The notes: generated by a model not told the origin, from the sequence alone. A DNA stretch of 8,158 bases from Anaerohalosphaeraceae bacterium (GCA_030671565.1 DAOVIC010000080.1:1-8158), one strand, 5' to 3'; counted from the first letter of the stretch, positions 1-7,095 are shown. Translations and numbers: made by a program.

Positions 1-1
1 C

Positions 2-742
2 CTAAGCGCAGACGTCGTTGACTTCACAAAAACATCCAGCTCCGTAAGCAAAGGTGAAACCCTGATAGACACTGCCCGCAACCTTGAAGCGATGGGTATA
101 GACATCATAGTTATCCGCCACAACGCAGGCGGCGCAGCCAAACTCCTAAGCAGAAGCATCAACGCCTCCGTCATAAACGCAGGCGACGGCTTCAACGAAC
201 ACCCAACCCAGGCACTGCTCGACGTCTACACAATAAGAGAGCAACGCGGTTCCCTCGACGGCCTGAAAATCGCCATCGTAGGCGACATAGCACATTCAAG
301 AGTCGCAAGAAGCAACATCTGGGCAATGACAAAACTGGGCGCAGAAGTAACCCTCGTCGGTCCGCCGACACTAATGCCCCCAAAGGTCGATCAACTTCCG
401 GTAAAAGTCGCATACAGCCTCGATGACGTAATCGAAGAGGTAGACGTAATAAACATGCTAAGAATACAGTTCGAGCGAATGGGCGGCAACCCTTTCCCTT
501 CGGTAAAGGAATACTCCCACTTTTTCGGGCTCACCCTCGAAAGAATGCAGCGGACAAAAAAAGACATCATCGTAATGCACCCCGGCCCGATCAACCGCGG
601 ACTCGAGATCGAGTCCGAAGTAGCAGACGGCAAAAACTCTGTTATACTGAAACAGGTCGCAAACGGACTGGCAATAAGGATGGCCGTACTTTTCCTCGTA
701 AACCAGGGTGCGGTACTGGAGGCAAGAACAAAAACCAAATGA
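2..742 (+). CDS. pyrB: Aspartate carbamoyltransferase catalytic chain, 5'-truncated
   Basis: This enzyme condenses carbamoyl phosphate with L-aspartate to N-carbamoyl-aspartate, the first committed step of cytosolic pyrimidine synthesis. The reading frame is open from base 2, so the gene starts before the window. The visible 246 residues lack roughly the first 60 of a normal chain of about 305, including the expected STRT carbamoyl-phosphate loop. Family motifs are intact, numbered in the visible fragment: the SSSVSKGET loop with its active-site Lys (12-20), the carbamoyl-phosphate segment RHNAGGAA (39-46), NAGDGFNEHPTQALLD (59-74), VGDIAHSR (93-100, the Arg that binds substrate), MLRIQFER (152-159, the RxQ aspartate-binding pair) and HPGPINRG (193-200). 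The last is closer to the HPAPxNR form of Bacillus-like enzymes than to the E. coli HPLPRVDE form. The stop overlaps the pyrC start by 4 nt (ATGA), indicating translational coupling. No pyrI regulatory chain is visible downstream. Confidence 0.97.
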   Translation, partial: LSADVVDFTKTSSSVSKGETLIDTARNLEAMGIDIIVIRHNAGGAAKLLSRSINASVINAGDGFNEHPTQALLDVYTIREQRGSLDGLKIAIVGDIAHSRVARSNIWAMTKLGAEVTLVGPPTLMPPKVDQLPVKVAYSLDDVIEEVDVINMLRIQFERMGGNPFPSVKEYSHFFGLTLERMQRTKKDIIVMHPGPINRGLEIESEVADGKNSVILKQVANGLAIRMAVLFLVNQGAVLEARTKTK

Positions 743-2025
743 ATCCAAACGATAAAATATTAATAAAGAACGGCAGGGTGATAGACCCGGCGAATAATTT
801 CGACGAAGTGACCGACCTCCTCGTAGAAAACGGAAAGATCGGAAAGATCGGAAAGATCGAAGATGCCGACGCCAACGTAATAGATGCAACCGGCCTCTAT
901 GTAACCCCCGGCCTGATCGACATACACGTACATTTTCGAGAACCCGGTGACGAAGAAGAAGAAACAATAGCAAGCGGTTCCGCCGCCGCGGTCGCAGGCG
1001 GTTTCACCTCCGTAGTATGCATGCCAAACACCGACCCGGCGATAGATAACGCCACAAGCGTAGAATACATACACCGAATGGGTCGACAGGCAAGAAAAAC
1101 TTTCATTTACGTAATGGGTGCGATCACAAAAGGCAGAAAGGGCGAAGAACTCGCAGAGATGGGCCTGATGGCAAAGGCAGGCGCAGTAGGTTTTACCGAC
1201 GACGGAGCAGGCGTACAAAACGCGGCGGTAATGTCACGCGCACTAAAATACGCCCAGATGTTCGGCCTGGTTATCACACAGCACTGCCAGGACAACTCAC
1301 TTGGCTCAAGAGGTGTAATGAATGCAGGCTACAATTCCGCCACGCTGGGCCTGCCAGGGACATCATCACTGGCAGAAGAAATGATGCTCTGGCGAGACAT
1401 TCAACTCGTTAAGAACACAACCGTACGCTATCACGCTCAGCATATCTCGACAGCCGGCTCCGTAAAAATAATAAAACAAGCAAAAGCTGAAGGCGTCGCC
1501 ATAACCTGCGAGGCAAGTCCCCACCACCTCCTCTTAACAGACGACGAGGTTGCAACTTATGACACAAACTATAAAGTAAACCCGCCGCTGAGAACCCAGC
1601 CGGACATCGACGCACTGAAGGAGGCAATAAAAGACGGAACAATAGACTGCCTGGCCTCCGATCACGCACCGCATCTTACCAGCGAAAAGGAACTTGAATT
1701 CCTAACGGCACCATTTGGAATAGCAAGCCTCGAATGCGCACTGGCGCTATACGTAAAGGCACTAATAGAACCCGGCGTAATTGATTGGCCCCGCCTTGTC
1801 GAGATGATGACATACAAACCGGCGGCAGTGATCGGAATCGAAAAAGGAACCCTCACAAAAGGTTCCCAAGCCGACATAACAATAATAGACCCCAGGGCCG
1901 ACTACAAAATAGACACCGCAAGCTTCTACTCAAAAAGCAAGAACTGTCCATACAATGGTTGGCCCGTAACAACAAAAGTAAAGAAAACGATACTGGCAGG
2001 CGAAATACGATACACCGACGAATAA
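739..2025 (+). CDS. pyrC: Dihydroorotase, class I, metal ligands intact
   Basis: This zinc amidohydrolase interconverts N-carbamoyl-aspartate and dihydroorotate, the step after PyrB. The 428-residue length is typical of class I enzymes. Residues 1-58 and the C-terminal stretch form the usual small beta domain around a TIM barrel. Metal-site residues are all present: His63 and His65 (DIHVHFREPG), Asp155 (GFTDDG), His182 (ITQHCQD), His235 (HAQHIST) and catalytic Asp308 (ASDHAPH). The spacing matches the known Bacillus class I enzyme with an offset of 4, so this is an active DHOase and not the inactive pyrC' scaffold of some pyrB-pyrC' pairs. The Asp at the position of the usual carbamylated Lys also fits class I bacterial enzymes. 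The ATG start at 739 lies inside the pyrB stop; the upstream GGAGGCAAG (718-726) could serve as the ribosome site at a rather long spacing. An in-frame 9-bp triplication near the N-terminus encodes GKIGKIGKI. Confidence 0.98.
   Translation: MNPNDKILIKNGRVIDPANNFDEVTDLLVENGKIGKIGKIEDADANVIDATGLYVTPGLIDIHVHFREPGDEEEETIASGSAAAVAGGFTSVVCMPNTDPAIDNATSVEYIHRMGRQARKTFIYVMGAITKGRKGEELAEMGLMAKAGAVGFTDDGAGVQNAAVMSRALKYAQMFGLVITQHCQDNSLGSRGVMNAGYNSATLGLPGTSSLAEEMMLWRDIQLVKNTTVRYHAQHISTAGSVKIIKQAKAEGVAITCEASPHHLLLTDDEVATYDTNYKVNPPLRTQPDIDALKEAIKDGTIDCLASDHAPHLTSEKELEFLTAPFGIASLECALALYVKALIEPGVIDWPRLVEMMTYKPAAVIGIEKGTLTKGSQADITIIDPRADYKIDTASFYSKSKNCPYNGWPVTTKVKKTILAGEIRYTDE
832..858 (+). repeat. Three perfect tandem copies of a 9-bp unit inside pyrC
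   Basis: The unit GGAAAGATC occurs three times in a row (832-840, 841-849, 850-858) with no mismatch. It encodes Gly-Lys-Ile three times at residues 32-40 of dihydroorotase, in the N-terminal beta domain where homologues usually have a single variant of the form 'xxGKIxxIG'. The frame is preserved, so a copy gain or loss by slippage would add or remove three residues without a frameshift. Confidence 0.9.
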
Positions 2026-2041
2026 CACTAATGACTAAATT

Positions 2042-2521
2042 ATGCCGATTATTATAGACGGATACAACCTCTTAAGATGGGTTCAGTCAATAGACCCTGC
2101 CTATGCAGACCTCGACGAAGCGCCGCTCTGCCGCATCATCTCCCAATATCTGATACGAACCAGAAGCCGCGCCCAGATCATCTTCGATGGTTTAGGTCCA
2201 CCCGACAAACGCGAACTGGCAAACATCGCGAACATGGAGGTCTATTTTTCCGGTCCGGATCGAGAAGCAGATGATATTATAGAAGACAAGATAGAGGAAT
2301 CCTCGGCCCCTAAGGGTTTGGTAGTTGTAAGTTCGGACAGAAGAATACGTGCAGCTGCCCAAAGAAGAAAAGCAACCTCCCTGAAAGTAGACTTTTTCTG
2401 GCTGAGCCTGATAGACCAGCTCGACAAAAAACCACCAACCCCCGAACCGAAAGAAAAAAGAAACGGAATAAGCGAATACGAAGCAAACCAGTGGCTAGAC
2501 GAATTCGGACTGGACGACTAA
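2042..2521 (+). CDS. NYN-domain (YacP/Rae1-like) predicted ribonuclease
   Basis: A 159-residue protein with the hallmarks of the NYN/YacP fold, a PIN-like nuclease superfamily. It has an N-terminal strand with the first acidic residue (PIIIDGYNLL, Asp6), a second (IIFDG, Asp49), an EADDIIE acidic cluster (75-81) and an SSDRRIR motif (97-103, Asp99). These are the expected Mg2+-binding positions of a metal-dependent RNase; Bacillus Rae1 (YacP) is the characterised relative and cuts mRNA in the ribosomal A site. A Pro/Lys-rich linker (about 129-141) leads to an acidic C-terminal tail ending WLDEFGLDD, probably a small docking element. It starts 16 nt after the pyrC stop and probably shares its transcript, but there is no clear Shine-Dalgarno sequence. 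The out-of-frame ATG at 2031 opens only a short frame. Family assignment is firm; the RNA target is unknown and the pyrimidine link is only positional. Confidence 0.88.
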   Translation: MPIIIDGYNLLRWVQSIDPAYADLDEAPLCRIISQYLIRTRSRAQIIFDGLGPPDKRELANIANMEVYFSGPDREADDIIEDKIEESSAPKGLVVVSSDRRIRAAAQRRKATSLKVDFFWLSLIDQLDKKPPTPEPKEKRNGISEYEANQWLDEFGLDD

Positions 2522-2543
2522 CCACAATGTTGCATTTTGATAT

Positions 2544-5357
2544 TTAATTTTCTTTTCTAATCACAACAACCGGCGCTATTTTTTCCAGTTCATCCTTGAT
2601 CTTTTCGGCGTCGCCTACAACTACAACCACCAGCTTATCCGGATCGACTGTTTCCTTTACGAACTCGATGCAATCTTCCGCTGTCGTCTCGCCGATCGTC
2701 TCTAAAAGTCTGTCCAGGTAATCGGCTCCAAGCCGCTGCGATTCGATCAGCCACAGGTCCTCTGCCACCGTTTGCGGCGTCTCCCTTGTGCGAACAAAAC
2801 TCCCCGCAAAAAAGCTTTTCGTGTCGGCAAGCTCTTTCTCTTCCGGCTCCTGCCTGCCAAGCCTTTCGATCTCTTCCAGTAAAACCTTTACAGTTTCGGT
2901 TGTTGAGGCGGTCTTGGTAAACGTGCTCACCTGAAAATTCCCCGCCATATTCTGAGCATAAAATCCGCCCCATGCCCCATACGACAGGCCCTTTTTGACG
3001 CGTACCGTATCGTTAAGCCAGCTGTGAAACGACCCTCCAAAGTAGTTATTCACGACCCGGCTGACAAAATACTCCGGCTGCACCCTCCGCGTGATCCCAT
3101 TGCCGCCAATCCGTATCTCGCTCTGCGCACTGGACGGCATGTCAACGATAAATATCTGTCTCTCCGCGATCTCGGGAATATTGGCCATCACCAATCCCAT
3201 CTCAATAAGCCCGATCTTCCACTTACTAAAATATCGCTTTGAAATCTCAACCGCCTTCGCCTCGCTTATATCCCCGGCAAAGATCAAGCTCGCTTGGTCG
3301 GGCCGCGACCACTTACTCCACCAAAGCTCAAGGTTCTCTGCTTCAAGCACCTCAACGTCCTTCACCTCGCCCTGAACTGTCCGTGCATAGGGATGCTTTC
3401 CATAAAGCCGTTTTCGCAGTTCCTTACCCGCAAGATATCGCGGCGTCTGTTCCTGAATTTTCAATCCCGTAATAACCTGCGTCCGCAGTTTCTCAAATTC
3501 CTTCTTATCGAAACTTGGCGAAAGTACCACCTCGGCCATAAGCTCCACGGCACGGTCGGTATGTTCGCTCAAACAATTCGCCTGCACCTGGCTTGTGTCC
3601 ATCTGCGCACTTCCCGAAAGCGAAATCGCATACTTCTCCAATTCTTCGGCCAGCTGACCTTCACTGTAATTCTTCGTCCCCTTGGTCAGCATCGACAAAG
3701 TCATCGACGCCGTCCCGGGCCGACCTTCGCTCCAGGCGCCTCCCAAAAGACCAAGCTTGATACTGACAAACGGAACCTCATTATTTTCAACAACCATAAC
3801 CTTAAGTCCGTTAGAAAGCTTTGTCACCGAATACTTTGGCGTAGGCTTATAATTAACAAGCTTTGCAAAAGGCGCTTCTTTAGGAAATTCTTCGCTCCGA
3901 ACAACACCCTTGCGTCCCGGTTTGGGCGTTTCCAACTCAGGCTCTGCCGTTACGACACTTTCCTCGCTATCTTTACTTCCGCCCTTATTTTCTTTAACTA
4001 TAACAACCAGCGAACTATCCGGTTTCAAATACTTCTTCCCGGCCCGCTGAATATCCTCTCTCGTTACGGCCCGTATTTCGTCAAGCCGCGTATTTACCCG
4101 TGAAACATCCCCCATTTTCACAGACGAATTTCCCAAAAGCCTCGCCTTGCTGTCGATAGTAAGATTGCCCGCCACAAGCTGCTTAAGCATCTGGTTCTTC
4201 GCCTTTTCCACTTCCGCTTCTGTAACACCATCCTCTGCGATACGCCTGATATGCCCTTCGATCAACGCAACAATTTCCTCAGCATCCGAGTCCGGCCCCT
4301 GCGTAACTTCAATAGAAAACAACCCGTCATCCTCGAGGTTATAAGTATAAGCTACCGCTGCAACTGCGGTCTGTCTTTCTGCTACAAGATCACGATACAA
4401 CCTGCTGCTGTTTCCGCCGCCCAATATCTCACCAAGCAGATCGCATGCCGCCTCATCCTTGTTTCCAAGCGGTACCGTCCGCCACAATATCTCCACCAGA
4501 GCGGCAGGGGCGTTCTCATCGTCAACAACTACCAGACGTTTCTCACGGATAGCGGGCTCGACAATCTTTTTCCGCTTCGGTTCTGCGCCTCTCGGTATCC
4601 ATCCGAAATACTTCTCGGCAAGCTTTTGAGCATCTCCATGTTTTACGGCTCCTACGATGACCAGCGTAGCATTATTCGGTACATAGTTCTCTGTCCAAAA
4701 CTCCCTAAGCTCTGCCACGCTCGCCGCTCGAAGATGCGCAAGCTTACCGATGGGAGTCCACTGGTAAGGATGGTCCTTAAACAACGCCGCAAACTGCTTC
4801 TTCATCAACCCCCCATAAGGTTTATTCTCCCGCATTCGAAGCTCTTCCTCAACAACCTTCCTTTCCGTATCGAACGTGGACTGATCGATGCGCAAAAAGC
4901 TCATCCGTTCCGCCTCAAGCCACAAGGCCAGCTCAAGCTGATTCGCCGGAAGCGTCTGAATATAAACCGTAGTATCAAAACCCGTATAAGCGTTATCGGT
5001 TCCTCCTACCCGCTGAATAAATTTGAAATGATCCGAATCCCCAACACGATCGGTCCCCTTGAACATCATATGCTCGAACATATGAGCAAAACCCTGGCGG
5101 TCCGGCTGCTCGTCTTTGGATCCGACATGATACCAAACCTGAGCAGCTACAATAGGCGTAGAAAAATCCTCAAGCGTAACAACCTTCATCCCGTTGGCAA
5201 GGACGATCTGTTCATACTCAAAAAGACCCTCCCCCCGAACAACCTTACCAACTTCCAGAGAGGCAACGCCTTCTTCGCATCCGCCCCCGATAAATCCAAA
5301 CAAAACCGAAAAAAGCAGAAACCTCCAAATGATACTCCTGTCAATGTCGATACGCAT
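2544..5357 (-). CDS. Fused two-domain M16 zinc metallopeptidase, predicted lipoprotein
   Basis: A 937-residue protein (from the ATG at 5357) joining two M16 (insulinase/pitrilysin/MPP-like) halves, thought to close as a clamshell around peptides. The N-terminal half has the inverted zinc motif HMFEH (His92, Glu95, His96) and an acidic cluster at Glu170-Glu172 near where the third ligand is expected. A charged, low-complexity linker (about 457-486) follows. The C-terminal half (about 506-937) lacks HxxEH but has the Arg/Tyr pair in VRVKKGLSY (Arg786, Tyr793) that completes the site in M16B pairs. The N-terminus has a short basic segment, a hydrophobic core (FLLFSVLFGF) and GGGC (Cys27), an imperfect lipobox, so a lipid-anchored envelope peptidase is likely. 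A TTG four codons upstream (5369) extends the frame, but GGAG at 5364-5367 sits 6 nt before the ATG, which I prefer. The gene converges on the NYN gene with a 22-nt gap. Its codons favour G/T endings, unlike its plus-strand neighbours. Confidence 0.94.
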   Translation of the reverse strand: MRIDIDRSIIWRFLLFSVLFGFIGGGCEEGVASLEVGKVVRGEGLFEYEQIVLANGMKVVTLEDFSTPIVAAQVWYHVGSKDEQPDRQGFAHMFEHMMFKGTDRVGDSDHFKFIQRVGGTDNAYTGFDTTVYIQTLPANQLELALWLEAERMSFLRIDQSTFDTERKVVEEELRMRENKPYGGLMKKQFAALFKDHPYQWTPIGKLAHLRAASVAELREFWTENYVPNNATLVIVGAVKHGDAQKLAEKYFGWIPRGAEPKRKKIVEPAIREKRLVVVDDENAPAALVEILWRTVPLGNKDEAACDLLGEILGGGNSSRLYRDLVAERQTAVAAVAYTYNLEDDGLFSIEVTQGPDSDAEEIVALIEGHIRRIAEDGVTEAEVEKAKNQMLKQLVAGNLTIDSKARLLGNSSVKMGDVSRVNTRLDEIRAVTREDIQRAGKKYLKPDSSLVVIVKENKGGSKDSEESVVTAEPELETPKPGRKGVVRSEEFPKEAPFAKLVNYKPTPKYSVTKLSNGLKVMVVENNEVPFVSIKLGLLGGAWSEGRPGTASMTLSMLTKGTKNYSEGQLAEELEKYAISLSGSAQMDTSQVQANCLSEHTDRAVELMAEVVLSPSFDKKEFEKLRTQVITGLKIQEQTPRYLAGKELRKRLYGKHPYARTVQGEVKDVEVLEAENLELWWSKWSRPDQASLIFAGDISEAKAVEISKRYFSKWKIGLIEMGLVMANIPEIAERQIFIVDMPSSAQSEIRIGGNGITRRVQPEYFVSRVVNNYFGGSFHSWLNDTVRVKKGLSYGAWGGFYAQNMAGNFQVSTFTKTASTTETVKVLLEEIERLGRQEPEEKELADTKSFFAGSFVRTRETPQTVAEDLWLIESQRLGADYLDRLLETIGETTAEDCIEFVKETVDPDKLVVVVVGDAEKIKDELEKIAPVVVIRKEN

Positions 5358-5363
5358 GTCAAA

Positions 5364-5367
5364 CTCC
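5364..5367 (-). promoter_or_regulatory. Shine-Dalgarno site deciding the M16 peptidase start
   Basis: On the minus strand GGAG lies 6 nt before the ATG whose first base is 5357. It overlaps the alternative TTG codon (5369-5367), so it cannot serve that codon. This supports the shorter 937-residue protein starting MRIDIDRS. Confidence 0.7.
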
Positions 5368-5410
5368 AAAATATATCAAAGTTAAAATGGCCAATAAAAG
5401 AACGATATTT

Positions 5411-5438
5411 AATATACGGCATTTACGGCAGGAGTCTA
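5411..5438 (-). promoter_or_regulatory. Candidate sigma70-type promoter for the M16 peptidase gene
   Basis: Read on the minus strand, TAGACT (5433-5438, 4 of 6 matches to TTGACA) is followed after 16 nt by TATATT (5411-5416, 5 of 6 to TATAAT). The -10 element lies about 54 nt before the ATG, inside the short divergent spacer. It is assigned only by eye, and the spacer is AT-rich enough for chance matches. Confidence 0.3.
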
Positions 5439-5496
5439 GATAAAAAGTGTGCTTAAGCGGATCGAGCAGGCTGTAAAGTCAGTGCCTTTTTTCCCC

Positions 5497-5524
5497 TTGT
5501 CAAAAAAATATATTCGATTAAACT
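5497..5524 (+). promoter_or_regulatory. Candidate sigma70-type promoter for the antiporter gene
   Basis: TTGTCA (5497-5502, 5 of 6 to TTGACA) is followed after 16 nt by TAAACT (5519-5524, 4 of 6 to TATAAT), about 48 nt before the preferred ATG at 5573. It lies back to back with the minus-strand candidate promoter, about 60 nt apart. Assignment is by eye only. Confidence 0.3.
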
Positions 5525-5557
5525 TGTTAACTGTCACTTTCTGGTAAACGCCATAAC

Positions 5558-5563
5558 GGAAGG
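5558..5563 (+). promoter_or_regulatory. Shine-Dalgarno site deciding the antiporter start
   Basis: GGAAGG ends 9 nt before the ATG at 5573, a usable spacing. The alternative TTG at 5567 would leave only 3 nt, which is too short. The protein therefore most likely starts MNLNIIFV. Confidence 0.65.
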
Positions 5564-5572
5564 TATTTGGCA

Positions 5573-6757
5573 ATGAATCTCAACATAATATTCGTCATCA
5601 TACTCCTTGGCGGTTGGTGTTTCGGGAAATTCGCGGAAAAGCTCAAATTACCCGCCGTACTCGGAATGGTCATCCTCGGGATTTGCTGTTCCGCCGCATT
5701 CAAATCAAACACCCCCGATGCCCTCTGGCAGTCCGCCGGATTCCTAAGATCATTCGCACTGATAGTCATCCTCCTAAGAGCAGGTCTTGGCATCAGTAAG
5801 GAAACCCTAAAAAAAGCAAGCCTGACTGCTATCTTGATGGGCTTTTGCCCCTTTATAATGGAAGCTGCCGTCCTTACGTTCGCATTCCGCTTTATGTTCG
5901 AATTTGATTACATCACCTCTGCCCTGACCGCATTTTTGCTATCCGCCGTTTCCCCCGCGGTCGTCGTTCCCTCAATGCTCGAGCTAAGGGACAAAGGTTA
6001 CGGTCATAAAAAAGCCATCCCAACCGTTGTCCTCGCGGGCGCCTCTCTTGACGACGTTTTTGCCATTACATGCTTTTCAGTATTTCTTTCTCTTGCCGTT
6101 ACCGGACAGGTAAACGTTGTAAAGGTTGCTCTAAGCATCCCTTTTTCAATCACTATCGGCATCCTTTCCGGCATATTTGTCGGCCTCATTTTGGCATACT
6201 ATTTCAAAAAACATCACGAAAATATCCGCGCCACAGAAAAAACACTCGTCCTCCTCGCCTGTGCTGCATTACTAGTCGACATTGGCAACACATATCATTT
6301 CGCCGCATTGCTGTCAATTATGACGATAGGTTTTATTCTTTTGGAAAAAGCAGAGCCGATCGCTCACGAACTCTCCCGTAAATTCGCAAAGATATGGGTA
6401 TTTGCAGAGATAATCCTCTTCGTACTAATAGGTTATTCCATCGACATCCCGACTGCGTTTTCGGTGGGGCTAAAAGGATTAGCAGTAATATCCATCGGCC
6501 TTATATTCCGCTCTGTCGGAGTCCTCATCGCCACCGCATTCTCAGACTTCACACTAAAGGAACGCCTATTCTGCGTCATCGCCTACTTGCCAAAAGCGAC
6601 TGTCCAGGCCGCTCTCGGCTCGGTCGCCCTAAGCAAAGGATTGCCTCACGGCCAGACCATACTCGCTATCGCGGTTTTATCTATAATTTTCACCGCACCC
6701 TTAGGGCTATTAGGGGTAAGGTTATTCGGGAGGAAATTACTGGATAAAACCCTTTGA
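5573..6757 (+). CDS. Cation/proton antiporter, CPA2 NHA2 (SLC9B)-like
   Basis: A 394-residue polytopic inner-membrane protein with about a dozen hydrophobic segments, predicted to exchange Na+ (or Li+/K+) for H+. Motifs that place it near the NHA2/SLC9B branch of CPA2 are: LLRAGLG (67-73), SPAVVVP (127-133) in the first crossing region, GASLDD (156-161) with the paired aspartates Asp160-Asp161 that bind and carry the ion, a membrane-embedded Arg313, and YLPKATVQAALG (338-349) with Lys341. The double Asp, in place of the Asn-Asp of CPA1 exchangers, points to the electrogenic type. GGAAGG at 5558-5563 lies 9 nt before the ATG at 5573 but only 3 nt before the in-frame TTG at 5567, so I take the ATG. 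It appears monocistronic, with a divergent peptidase gene upstream and a terminator about 90 nt downstream. The preferred cation cannot be read from sequence. Confidence 0.9.
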   Translation: MNLNIIFVIILLGGWCFGKFAEKLKLPAVLGMVILGICCSAAFKSNTPDALWQSAGFLRSFALIVILLRAGLGISKETLKKASLTAILMGFCPFIMEAAVLTFAFRFMFEFDYITSALTAFLLSAVSPAVVVPSMLELRDKGYGHKKAIPTVVLAGASLDDVFAITCFSVFLSLAVTGQVNVVKVALSIPFSITIGILSGIFVGLILAYYFKKHHENIRATEKTLVLLACAALLVDIGNTYHFAALLSIMTIGFILLEKAEPIAHELSRKFAKIWVFAEIILFVLIGYSIDIPTAFSVGLKGLAVISIGLIFRSVGVLIATAFSDFTLKERLFCVIAYLPKATVQAALGSVALSKGLPHGQTILAIAVLSIIFTAPLGLLGVRLFGRKLLDKTL

Positions 6758-6850
6758 CATGTCGAATAAACAAATAGGCGAGCATGCATTAATACTATCT
6801 CAATTCGAAATCTAAAATTCTGATACCAGTTGCGGCAGGATAAAACCACC

Positions 6851-6894
6851 ATCCCTGATTCACCGGGTTTTTCGCATCAGCGGGTTGTTTTTTT
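6851..6894 (+). terminator. Probable intrinsic terminator of the antiporter gene
   Basis: ATCCCTGAT (6851-6859) can pair with ATCAG plus GGGT (6876-6885) if C6881 is bulged and one G-U wobble is allowed. This gives a stem of about 9 bp with a 16-nt loop, followed directly by TTGTTTTTTT (6885-6894). It begins 94 nt after the antiporter stop. The stem is only moderately stable, so termination strength is uncertain. Confidence 0.5.
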
Positions 6895-6906
6895 CTACTC
6901 CCGATT

Positions 6907-6926
6907 TTTACCTTTGTTCAGGTAAA
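6907..6926. repeat. Perfect 7-bp inverted repeat with 6-nt spacer
   Basis: TTTACCT (6907-6913) and AGGTAAA (6920-6926) are exact reverse complements separated by TTGTTC. It follows the antiporter terminator and lies about 270 nt before the next start codon, where the base skew changes sign. It could be a protein-binding site or a second weak hairpin. No T-tract follows, so it is not a convincing terminator. Confidence 0.6.
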
Positions 6927-7073
6927 GCGGTGTCGGCTGTGCGTTAACTTTTGGTTGAGGGTTGATATTTTGCCTTTATATTGCCTCTCTTACCAAATAT
7001 TTGTGAAAAGGTTGAGTTATTTTGTGTTTTCTTGGTTTCGTCTAATCATTTCTTGCTTGTGGCGGATATATTT

Positions 7074-7095
7074 GTACAATCTTAGCTGATTGTAC
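7074..7095. promoter_or_regulatory. Perfect 8-bp dyad, probable operator for the flavoprotein gene
   Basis: GTACAATC (7074-7081) and GATTGTAC (7088-7095) are exact reverse complements around the 6-nt spacer TTAGCT. The 14-bp centre-to-centre distance of the half-sites fits a homodimeric helix-turn-helix regulator. The dyad lies 103 nt before the flavoprotein ATG and ends 6 nt before TATATT (7102-7107), a possible -10, so a bound protein would cover the -35 region. No regulator gene is visible in the window, and the half-site does not match an operator I can name. Confidence 0.5.

Noticed and set aside
458..1218. Minus-strand open frames across pyrB and pyrC (458-973 and 760-1218)
   Set aside because: They are codon-register shadows of strongly conserved genes, with low-complexity or Cys/Tyr-rich products and no ribosome site.
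2522..2543. A bidirectional terminator between the convergent NYN and M16 genes
   Set aside because: The only hairpin is AATG/CATT around TTG, four AT-rich base pairs, too weak to support a call despite nearby T-rich sequence.
4251..5456. A 401-codon open frame on the plus strand, antisense to the M16 peptidase gene (and a 269-codon one at 3294-4103)
   Set aside because: Both lie in the register where only sense TTA, CTA and TCA codons would read as stops. The peptidase gene is G/T-ending and rarely uses these, so long mirror frames are expected. Their products show no recognisable motif and are Arg/Asn/Lys-rich.
5567..5572. TTG start for the antiporter gene
   Set aside because: The GGAAGG site lies only 3 nt before this TTG but 9 nt before the ATG at 5573.
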